9,636 bases of DNA from assembly GCA_937888615.1 (NCBI GenBank), contig CALABZ010000088.1, forward strand, positions 1 through 9,636, in the 5' to 3' direction. Below are positions 1-6,383 of this stretch, in pieces; position 1 is the stretch's first letter; each line of letters opens with the position of its first letter. Origin of the DNA: an uncultured Lentisphaeria bacterium. Its GTDB lineage: Bacteria > Verrucomicrobiota > Lentisphaeria > Victivallales > Victivallaceae. The notes below the pieces were generated by a model, which saw only the letters and a program-made list of their open reading frames with translations, made no database searches and had not been told where the DNA came from. Both the position numbers and the translations under genes were made by a program.

Positions 1-2
1 AA

Positions 3-509
3 GAAGCGCGAATGCGGGTTCAGCGCCTGCGCCAGTGGGCGGATGCCGTCATGGTCGGCGGCGCCACCGCCCGCGCCGATAAGCCCGGCTTAATGGTTCG
101 TGAACCCGCGAACTGGCCCCGTCAGCCCCGGCGGCTGGTGGCATCGAATTCCATGACCGAAGCGGATGCCGTGGCCGCACTTCAGCCGGGCGTGATGCCG
201 GAAGTGATTCGTGCTTCAACCCCTTCGGAATGGCGGCAGGTTCTACGGCGACTGGGACAGGAAAGCGTTACCGCCGTGCTGGTTGAGGGCGGCGGTGAAT
301 TGGCCGACTCGCTGTTGAAAGCGGGCGTGGTCGACAAAGTTGAATTCCATATCGCTCCGAAGATCCTCGGCGGACGTTGCAGTCGTCCGGTTGTCGGTGG
401 TTCCGATCCTGTATCACTGGCGGAGGCGGTTTCATTGTGTGAGGTCGAGACGGCTTTTGTCGGCAACGATAGCCTGGTCAGCGGCTATCCGGTTACTTGC
501 GAAAAATAA
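3..509 (+). CDS. ribD: 5-amino-6-(5-phosphoribosylamino)uracil reductase, RibD C-terminal domain (5' partial)
   Basis: This is the reductase half of the riboflavin-biosynthesis enzyme RibD, which uses NADPH to reduce the ribosyl group of the pyrimidine intermediate in the cytoplasm. The reading frame is open to the window edge (E-A-R precede the first Met at 12), so the gene begins upstream. Counting from the Met at 12, the visible motifs are DAVMVGGATARADKPGL (about residues 11-27), the family's 'DAI.VG..T...D.P.L' block, then VLVEGGGELADSLL (89-102), the glycine-rich NADPH-binding segment, then VDKVEFHIAPKILGG (107-121), the conserved 'vDe....aP.llG' block. Whether an N-terminal deaminase domain (His/Cys zinc site) is fused upstream cannot be seen. 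A free-standing RibD_C reductase is the main alternative. The stop codon lies within the 3' end of the convergent membrane-protein gene. Confidence 0.88.
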   Translation, partial: EARMRVQRLRQWADAVMVGGATARADKPGLMVREPANWPRQPRRLVASNSMTEADAVAALQPGVMPEVIRASTPSEWRQVLRRLGQESVTAVLVEGGGELADSLLKAGVVDKVEFHIAPKILGGRCSRPVVGGSDPVSLAEAVSLCEVETAFVGNDSLVSGYPVTCEK

Positions 510-840
510 AATATACCGCTCCGACCATGCATAGCCCCGCCCATACGTAATTGAGCTTAAAACTTTCCCGCATGTAAAGAATCGAAAACGGTACGAATAC
601 CGACAGTGTGATGACTTCCTGCATGATCTTCAATTGTCCCAGCGTCAGGTTTCCATTGTGTCCGAGCCGGTTGGCCGGCACCTGTACCGCATATTCGAAG
701 AACGCGATGCCCCAGCTCAAAAGGATGGCGATAATCAGTGGTTTGCTGTTCAGATTTTTCAAGTGCCCATACCAGGCGAACGTCATAAAACAGTTGGATA
801 TTACCAGCAGCAAAGCTGTTTTTAGAATAATCGGCCACAC
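493..840 (-). CDS. DUF486 / DMT-type small membrane protein
   Basis: A 115-residue integral membrane protein of the DUF486 family, which is related in fold to small drug/metabolite transporters. Its substrate is not known. Four hydrophobic helices are visible at about residues 5-24, 33-52, 70-90 and 97-113. Family-typical stretches include SNCFMTFAWYGHL (15-27), SWGIAFFEYAVQVPANR (42-58) and LKIMQEVITLSVFVPF (70-85), with a VGAVYFIFR end. Full length matches the usual 110-120 residues. The start is GTG at 840, supported by GAGGTG six bases upstream on the minus strand; no ATG occurs earlier in the protein than this family's N-terminus. The gene is convergent with the ribD-like gene, and their 3' ends share 17 bp. 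A sigma70-like promoter lies about 100 bp upstream. Confidence 0.85.
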   Translation of the reverse strand: MWPIILKTALLLVISNCFMTFAWYGHLKNLNSKPLIIAILLSWGIAFFEYAVQVPANRLGHNGNLTLGQLKIMQEVITLSVFVPFSILYMRESFKLNYVWAGLCMVGAVYFIFRK

Positions 841-937
841 ACTGCACCTCGTTTCCTGATAAGACCGTTTGGGAAATTTTGTAAAACTGGAGAAAGCCGT
901 CCGTTTAAAGATGGATGTTTCTCGGAATACTCTTCAT

Positions 938-966
938 AATATACAATGATCCCGTCATTCCGGCAA
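938..966 (-). promoter_or_regulatory. Sigma70-like promoter for the DUF486 gene
   Basis: Read on the minus strand, a -35 hexamer TTGCCG (961-966; 4 of 6 matches to TTGACA) is followed after exactly 17 bases by a -10 hexamer TATATT (938-943; 5 of 6 matches to TATAAT). Transcription would start near 931 and give a leader of about 90 nt before the GTG start at 840. Assigned from consensus match and spacing only. Confidence 0.5.
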
Positions 967-1031
967 GTCCGCGTTTCACTTATTTTCGGGCAAAATTTGC
1001 GATTAAAATTGTAAAGGATTTTGCCTGATTA

Positions 1032-1045
1032 TTACAAAAATGTAA
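1032..1045. repeat. TTACA-N4-TGTAA dyad upstream of the sigma54 promoter
   Basis: A perfect 5-bp inverted repeat, TTACA AAAA TGTAA. A further TTGTAA at 1009-1014 pairs with TTACAA at 1032-1037. The elements lie about 95-130 bp upstream of the predicted glnK transcription start, a usual distance for enhancer sites of sigma54 activators. The sequence does not match the NtrC consensus (TGCACC-N5-GGTGCA), and the region is AT-rich enough for such a dyad to occur by chance. Confidence 0.25.
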
Positions 1046-1111
1046 AATATTTAAAAATTCTAAAAATGCGTAAATAGTTGTATCGCAATATATTGAGCTT
1101 TTATTGAAAAG

Positions 1112-1128
1112 TTGGCACGGAACATGCT
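1112..1128 (+). promoter_or_regulatory. Sigma54 (RpoN) -24/-12 promoter of glnK-amtB
   Basis: TTGGCACGGAACATGCT matches the RpoN consensus YTGGCACGRNNNTTGCW at every specified base except one (A instead of T just before TGC). The invariant GG (1114-1115) and GC (1126-1127) have the correct spacing. Transcription should start near 1139, about 36 nt before the ATG. Sigma54 promoters need an enhancer-binding ATPase, typically NtrC for nitrogen genes, so this operon is expected to be switched on under nitrogen limitation. Placement directly before a PII-AmtB operon strongly supports the call. Confidence 0.9.
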
Positions 1129-1135
1129 TTATGGT

Positions 1136-1153
1136 TGTTATTAGTCAATAACA
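1136..1153 (+). repeat. Inverted repeat over the glnK start point / leader
   Basis: TGTTATT (1136-1142) and AATAACA (1147-1153) form a 7-bp perfect inverted repeat around a 4-base centre. It spans the predicted start of transcription, so it could be an operator or a weak AT-rich leader hairpin. Function is not established. Confidence 0.3.
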
Positions 1154-1161
1154 GGCAACAT

Positions 1162-1170
1162 AAGGAGGTG
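1162..1170 (+). promoter_or_regulatory. Strong ribosome binding site of glnK
   Basis: AAGGAGGTG, near-complete complementarity to the 16S rRNA 3' end, ends four bases before the ATG at 1175. It fixes the start and predicts efficient translation. Confidence 0.85.
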
Positions 1171-1174
1171 CCGG

Positions 1175-1522
1175 ATGAAAATGATCATTGCGTACATCAA
1201 GCCTGAACGGCTGAATGCCGTGAAGCAGGAATTGTATTCGCGTCAAATCTACAAGATGTCGATAACAAATTCGCTTGGCTGTGGGCAGCAGAAAGGATAC
1301 ACCGAAGCATATCGCGGAGCGATGATGGAGGTGAATTTGCTGAAAAAAGTTCGGGTCGCAATCGGCGTGAACGACGACTTCGTACAGGAAACGATTAACG
1401 GAATCATCGCCGGAGCCCGAACGGACGGCGGCGAAATCGGCGACGGCAAAATATTCGTGTTGCCCCTTGAACAGTGCATTCGCATTCGTACCGGAGAAAC
1501 CGGACCGGATGCAATTGGTTAA
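1175..1522 (+). CDS. glnK: PII nitrogen regulatory protein (GlnK/GlnB type) lacking Tyr51
   Basis: A 115-residue PII signal protein, a cytoplasmic trimer that senses ATP/ADP and 2-oxoglutarate and, in its GlnK role, blocks the AmtB channel with its T-loop. Numbering runs in register with E. coli GlnB: IKP (8-10), GCGQQKGYTEAYRG (35-48, T-loop with Gln39), Lys58, then IGDGKIFV followed by IRIRTGE, the C-terminal PII signature. Gln39 and Lys58, both 2-oxoglutarate contacts, are kept. The residue at position 51, the uridylylated Tyr of enteric PII proteins, is Met (AMMEV instead of AEYMV). The B-loop reads ARTDGGEIGDGK, two residues longer than E. coli AQTGKIGDGK. Adjacency to amtB (18 nt gap), a strong ribosome site and a sigma54 promoter support the glnK name over glnB. 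Confidence 0.93.
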   Translation: MKMIIAYIKPERLNAVKQELYSRQIYKMSITNSLGCGQQKGYTEAYRGAMMEVNLLKKVRVAIGVNDDFVQETINGIIAGARTDGGEIGDGKIFVLPLEQCIRIRTGETGPDAIG

Positions 1523-1540
1523 TGAAGGAGAAGTAAAAAA

Positions 1541-2761
<1,221 letters not shown>

Positions 2762-2786
2762 AATCGTTTGACTCCATATAACGATA

Positions 2787-2827
2787 GAGGCCGGAAGTTG
2801 AATTCAACTTCCGGCCTCGCCTTTTTC
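2787..2827 (+). terminator. Rho-independent terminator of glnK-amtB
   Basis: A perfect 32-nt palindrome (2787-2818) begins GAGGCCGGAAGTTG and returns as its exact complement; its centre is GAATTC, so the loop is the AT-rich middle. It is followed by GCC and a run of five T at 2822-2826. It lies 25 bp after the amtB stop. On the minus strand no T-run follows the stem. Even so, the hairpin sits 18 bp beyond the stop of the convergent CBM9-like gene and may end or protect that transcript too. Confidence 0.85.
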
Positions 2828-2835
2828 TGCCGATT

Positions 2836-3501
2836 TCAGGATTCGAAAATAATGCTCCCAAATTTATCGGGTTGATGAAAGTTCTTTATCGTCAGCGGTT
2901 GCCAACTGTACCAGTGGGAATGGGAGGGACAGCCGCCGCATTTATAAAAATTGCCGCGCCAGGCGTCGGAGAAATCCGGCGTCTTGCCGATTTGCCGGGC
3001 AAACAGGGCGAGCGGGATTTTAAAGCCGAGCCGCCAGGTGATCGGCGCATCGGTCGGGGGATCAACAACTTTCGGCAGGGTGTGAAAAATTTCCAGGTCG
3101 GCGATATCTTCCTTCGTTACCTTGGTGTGGTCGCCGATTCCTTTTTCCAGCGAGGCTTCGCGGATATGATAGAGCAGGGTATTGCCGTTGCCGCTGAATT
3201 CGAAGTTGAAATAGCCGCAGCCGCCGGGCGGCTCGACGAAAAATTCGACGCAACTGTCGCGGCAGACTTGTTCATTGTGTTCTACCGTGACGCAGCGGAC
3301 ATAGCGGTCCTGCACCTGAAAAAGTCCGTAAATATGGGTGCCGTCATGCAGTAGCCGGCAGGTGGTTTCCGGGAAATGCCCGTAAATTTCCCCGTTGATT
3401 CCATTGTTAATGGTGACCGTATCCGCCTGATTCCAGTCGGGCGAATCCCAGGGCGCACTCAAGTCGGGAGCGTTTTGACACTTTTTCACGGTATAGTACA
3501 T
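2836..3501 (-). CDS. CBM9-like domain protein, second tandem copy
   Basis: A 221-residue protein made of one carbohydrate-binding family 9-like (beta-sandwich) domain. No signal peptide or membrane segment is visible, so it should be cytoplasmic, and its ligand is unknown. Family-type blocks: CRLLHDGTHIYGLFQVQDRYVRC (48-70), DSCVEFFVEPPGG (82-94), YFNFEFSGNG (97-106), NFYKCG (184-189), SHWYSWQP (195-202). I place the start at ATG 3501. A GTG two codons earlier (3507) lies inside the ribosome site GAGGTGATC, and the ATG start aligns with the paralogue and gives the same length. The ribosome site overlaps the TGA of the preceding paralogue, so the two are probably translationally coupled. Five cysteines (48, 70, 80, 84, 188) are conserved in both copies. 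Confidence 0.72.
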   Translation of the reverse strand: MYYTVKKCQNAPDLSAPWDSPDWNQADTVTINNGINGEIYGHFPETTCRLLHDGTHIYGLFQVQDRYVRCVTVEHNEQVCRDSCVEFFVEPPGGCGYFNFEFSGNGNTLLYHIREASLEKGIGDHTKVTKEDIADLEIFHTLPKVVDPPTDAPITWRLGFKIPLALFARQIGKTPDFSDAWRGNFYKCGGCPSHSHWYSWQPLTIKNFHQPDKFGSIIFES

Positions 3502-3938
3502 GATCACCTCACTCGAAACGGATATCGCCGAAACATTGCGGCAAATGAAAGTTCAGCTCGGAAACCGGCTGCCAACTGATCCAATGGGGATGTGAGGTAT
3601 GATCGCCGCATTTGTAAAAATTGGCGCGCCACTGCTGTCCGCTCAGGCCGCTGTAGGAACAGCCCATCTGTTTCTCGAACAATTCGACCGGGATGTCAAA
3701 GGCCAGGAACCAGGTGAGCGGCTCCGTGATTTCCTGCTCAACCTTGCGGGGCAGGGTAGTGGCGATACGAATGGCGGCGGCGTTTTCTTTTGACACCGGG
3801 CTGAAATCGGCGAAACCGTTTGCCGTACGGCGGGGGTCGCGGACATGGTAAAGCAAAAATGCGCCGTTGCCGCTGAATTCAAAGTTCAGATACCCTTTGC
3901 CGCCGGGCGGTTCGACGAAAAATTCGACGCAACTGTCG
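3220..3938. repeat. Duplicated 40-bp block within the two CBM9-like genes
   Basis: Positions 3220-3259 and 3899-3938 are identical at 39 of 40 bases. They encode the DSCVEFFVEPPGG segment of each paralogue, while flanking regions have diverged much further. The pattern fits tandem gene duplication with strong constraint, or local gene conversion, at this segment. Confidence 0.7.
3502..3515 (-). promoter_or_regulatory. Ribosome binding site overlapping the upstream stop codon
   Basis: On the minus strand the sequence GAGTGAGGTGATC precedes ATG 3501. GAGG lies five bases from the ATG, and the TGA within it (3509-3511) is the stop of the first CBM9-like gene. This arrangement decides the start of the second copy and suggests re-initiation by the same ribosomes. 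Confidence 0.6.
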
Positions 3939-4174
3939 GTACAGACGGAGTCATTGTAATTTTCAGCCACACAGCGAACATAACGGTCTTCAACGCGGAA
4001 CATGCCGTAAATACGGCGTCCGTCATGCAGCAGTTTGCATTGGACATCGGGGTGATGATCGGAGCTTTCCGGACGGACACAGGCGACTTTCAGGACATTT
4101 GCCCGGTCCCAGCCGGAGGAATTCCAGTCGCCGTCAAGGGCGGGGGACAAGTCGATCTTTTTAATTTGATACAT
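3509..4174 (-). CDS. CBM9-like domain protein, first tandem copy
   Basis: A 221-residue single-domain protein of the carbohydrate-binding family 9-like type, paralogous to the gene that follows it. Shared landmarks: LLHDGRRIYGMFRVEDRYVRC (48-68), DSCVEFFVEPPGG (80-92), YLNFEFSGNG (95-104), LLYHVRD (107-113), RANFYKCG (183-190), SHPHWISWQP (194-203) and a final FGDIRFE. There is no export signal, unlike CBM9 modules of secreted xylanases. A role in sensing or handling a sugar-derived ligand in the cytoplasm is inference only. Its ATG lies 14 nt inside the 3' end of the substrate-binding protein gene, and TGAGGAAA stands about ten bases before the start, so it belongs to the same transcript. 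Confidence 0.75.
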   Translation of the reverse strand: MYQIKKIDLSPALDGDWNSSGWDRANVLKVACVRPESSDHHPDVQCKLLHDGRRIYGMFRVEDRYVRCVAENYNDSVCTDSCVEFFVEPPGGKGYLNFEFSGNGAFLLYHVRDPRRTANGFADFSPVSKENAAAIRIATTLPRKVEQEITEPLTWFLAFDIPVELFEKQMGCSYSGLSGQQWRANFYKCGDHTSHPHWISWQPVSELNFHLPQCFGDIRFE

Positions 4175-5339
4175 CGTAAATTTTCCTCACATTGTATGGA
4201 CTGATAATTGCCGTGAGCCTGGAACTGTTTGCACTGCCATGGCCGCTGACGATTTCTTTGACGAAAATATATTTATCGGCGTTATGATCGGGCAGGATGG
4301 TTATGGATCCGCCCACTCCGACATAATTTTTGATTTTTCCGAGCCCTTTTATCGCGCCTTCGCGGTTGTTCCCGCCCAGGTGGATGGCTTCGGTCACGAT
4401 TCCGAGGGTATCATAACCCTGAGCTTCGCAGGTGGCGGCAATCCGCCCGGTACGCTGGCGGATTTTTTCGACAAAAGCCTGAACGTCCGGCCGCTGATAA
4501 TCAGCCGCGAACATACCGAAATAGAACGTTTTGCCGGGGTCTGAACCGCAGTTCTGATAAATTTCCGCCTCATCCCAGCCGTCGCTTCCGAAAATTGTTC
4601 CCGAAAAACCGCTTTGCCGGGCTTCTTGAATGAAGCGAGCCGCCGCGGTAGCCGAGGTGAAAGGCAGGCAGATGCCGTCGACACCGGCTTTGACCATTAA
4701 CTCAATCTGCCGCCTGAATGAGAAATCATAGGAATAATATCCTTCATGAACGGGAACCGCACCCCCGCATTCGGTAAAGGCCTTTTTCACCGCGAAACCG
4801 ATGTTGCGGCTCTGGGTTCCGCTTTCTTCCGCGTCTACCAGAATGGCGATCCGGCGCAGTCCGGTCCGGTGATAAGCATACATGGCGAGAGCCTTACCCT
4901 GAACGGAGTCGGTAAAGCAGGTCCGATAAATGTAAGGGTTTCGCTCCGTCAGCACGTCCGCCGTGCCGGTGGGGGTAATGACCGGAATTTTGTATTCCTC
5001 GGCTTCCGGACGCATGCAGAATGTATTGAAAGAACTGTAAGAGCCGATGATGGCCGGAATTTCGTCGTCGCCTCCCAGTGCCGCCGCTGTTTTGGAGGCG
5101 CCGAGCGGGGTACTTTCGTTATCCCGGATGACTAGTTTCAGTTGAACGCCGTCGAGCCCGCCGCGTTCATTGATCTCATCGCATTTCAGTTGGATTCCGG
5201 CAAGCAGACGCTGGCCGTATTCGGCATACTCGCCGCTGAGCGGGATGTCGATCCCGATCTTGACCCGGGGAGTGTCATCCAGTAATCCGCATCCGCCGGC
5301 AAACACCAGCGCGGCCAATATCGTCAAAAACCGTACCAT
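4161..5339 (-). CDS. LivJ-type ABC substrate-binding lipoprotein (Peripla_BP_6)
   Basis: A 392-residue extracytoplasmic ligand-binding protein of the branched-chain amino acid/amide type. Residues 1-16 form a lipoprotein signal (hydrophobic LTILAALVFAGG) with Cys17 as the probable lipid-anchored residue. Family blocks: KIGIDIPLSGEYAEYGQ (27-43), LKCDEINERGGLDG (51-64), IIGSYSSF (97-104), KIPVITPTGT (117-126), GFSGTIFGSDGW (244-255), EAQGYDTLGIVTEAI (305-319). The ligand cannot be read from sequence; amino acids, urea or short amides are typical. No LivH/LivM permease or LivF/LivG ATPase is adjacent. The ATG at 5339 has GCGGAG about ten bases upstream. About 27 residues follow the usual family end near 'FVKEIVSG', and the stop overlaps the next gene by 14 nt. 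Confidence 0.88.
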   Translation of the reverse strand: MVRFLTILAALVFAGGCGLLDDTPRVKIGIDIPLSGEYAEYGQRLLAGIQLKCDEINERGGLDGVQLKLVIRDNESTPLGASKTAAALGGDDEIPAIIGSYSSFNTFCMRPEAEEYKIPVITPTGTADVLTERNPYIYRTCFTDSVQGKALAMYAYHRTGLRRIAILVDAEESGTQSRNIGFAVKKAFTECGGAVPVHEGYYSYDFSFRRQIELMVKAGVDGICLPFTSATAAARFIQEARQSGFSGTIFGSDGWDEAEIYQNCGSDPGKTFYFGMFAADYQRPDVQAFVEKIRQRTGRIAATCEAQGYDTLGIVTEAIHLGGNNREGAIKGLGKIKNYVGVGGSITILPDHNADKYIFVKEIVSGHGSANSSRLTAIISPYNVRKIYDVSN

Positions 5340-5419
5340 AAATTCATACTCCGCTTTTTTGATTCAGCCCATACAATACCACGGTTTCAGTTGGTTTACC
5401 ACAGCCGAAGCCGGATTTT
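5340..5419 (-). other. 80-bp gap between ATPase and binding-protein genes
   Basis: The only sizeable gap inside the six-gene minus-strand run. I see no convincing terminator hairpin and only weak -10-like hexamers (for instance TATTGT on the minus strand). A secondary promoter for the binding protein and CBM9-like genes is possible but not supported well enough to place. Confidence 0.4.
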
Positions 5420-6379
5420 TCAGCAAAAAAAGCAGGCGGCAGAGTGCCCGGGATGTTCCCCGTGCGGCTCCAGCGGCGGCTCCGAAACCGCACATTCGGG
5501 ACGTGCTATCGGACAGCGCGGATGGAACGGACAACCGGAGGGGGGATCGATTGGCGAGGGTACATCGCCCGGCAGGATGATCCGGCGGCGCCCGTTCGGA
5601 TCGATGGTCGGAACGGCGGAGAGCAACGCCCGGGTATATGGATGAAGCGGGTTGGCGCAGATCGTCCGGGCCGGGCCGCTTTCGACGATTTTGCCGAGGT
5701 ACATGACCATGATGCGGCGACTGATATGTTCCACCACCGCCAGGTCGTGGGCGATGAAAAGAAAAGATACCCCGGTGTTTTTCTGGATATCCTGCAACAG
5801 ATTGATGATCTGGGCCTGAACGCTGACGTCGAGTGCCGAAACCGGTTCATCCGCCACTATAAAGCGCGGATTGACCGCCAGGGCGCGGGCGATGCCGATC
5901 CGCTGGCGCTGTCCGCCGCTGAACTGATGGGGATAACGGTTCATCTGGGCCGGGCTGAGGCCGACCATTTCCAGCAGTTCCGCAATCCGGTCGCGGCGTT
6001 TGTCCACGCTCATCTTGTTGTGAAGCAACAGGACTTCATCCAATGCCCGGTAAATGGTCATCCGGGGATTTAGGGAACCGTAGGGATCCTGAAAAATCAT
6101 CTGGAAATCTTTTCGGGCCCGGCGAAGTTGTTGCCCGCGCAGTGAACTGATTTCGACGCCGCCGAGGCGAAAGCCTCCGCTGACCGGTTTCTCCAGTCTG
6201 ACCAAGGCACGGCCAAGCGTGGATTTGCCGCAACCGCTTTCGCCGACCAGACCAAGGGTTTCGCCGGAGTCGATATCAAAGGAAACGCCGCTGACCGCGC
6301 GAACGAAACGTTTGGGTTTGAACCAGCCGCTTTTTACTGGATACCAGACCTTGAGATTGTTGACTTCCAGAAGCGGCAT
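5420..6379 (-). CDS. Oligopeptide-type ABC transporter ATP-binding protein (DppF/OppF-like)
   Basis: A 319-residue cytoplasmic ABC ATPase of the dipeptide/oligopeptide importer class. Walker A GESGCGKST (46-54), Q-loop FQDPYGSLNPRM (96-107, the diagnostic DppF/OppF stretch), signature SGGQRQRIGIARAL (154-167), Walker B FIVADEP (173-179), D-loop SALD (181-184) and switch His211 in AHDLAVVEH are all intact. The C-terminal oligopeptide domain (HPYTRALL, then GCPFHPRCP) holds Cys283, Cys289, Cys296 and Cys316, a spacing typical of the family. No DppB/DppC permeases or SBP_bac_5 binding protein are in the window. Its start lies four bases after the stop of the ABC-2 permease gene with no clear ribosome site, implying coupling to it. 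The pairing with an ABC-2 permease is odd. Confidence 0.92.
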   Translation of the reverse strand: MPLLEVNNLKVWYPVKSGWFKPKRFVRAVSGVSFDIDSGETLGLVGESGCGKSTLGRALVRLEKPVSGGFRLGGVEISSLRGQQLRRARKDFQMIFQDPYGSLNPRMTIYRALDEVLLLHNKMSVDKRRDRIAELLEMVGLSPAQMNRYPHQFSGGQRQRIGIARALAVNPRFIVADEPVSALDVSVQAQIINLLQDIQKNTGVSFLFIAHDLAVVEHISRRIMVMYLGKIVESGPARTICANPLHPYTRALLSAVPTIDPNGRRRIILPGDVPSPIDPPSGCPFHPRCPIARPECAVSEPPLEPHGEHPGHSAACFFC

Positions 6380-6383
6380 AGGT

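Larger units (their letters stand above)
841..1174. other. Divergent intergenic regulatory region
   Basis: 334 bp without a gene, separating the minus-strand DUF486 gene from the plus-strand glnK-amtB operon. It is clearly more AT-rich than the flanking genes, most of all at about 990-1110. It holds a minus-strand sigma70-like promoter (938-966), a plus-strand sigma54 promoter (1112-1128), short dyads built on TGTAA/TTACA between 1009 and 1045, and a dyad over the predicted glnK start point (1136-1153). I found no small ORF with a convincing ribosome binding site and no rho-independent terminator in it. Confidence 0.7.

Noticed and set aside
843..848. TGCACC half-site of an NtrC binding sequence
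   Set aside because: No GGTGCA partner follows at the needed spacing, and the site lies about 290 bp from the sigma54 promoter next to the divergent gene's start codon; chance occurrence.
3505..3507. GTG at 3507 as the start of the second CBM9-like gene
   Set aside because: It lies within the GAGGTGATC ribosome site; ATG 3501 has correct spacing and aligns with the paralogue's start.
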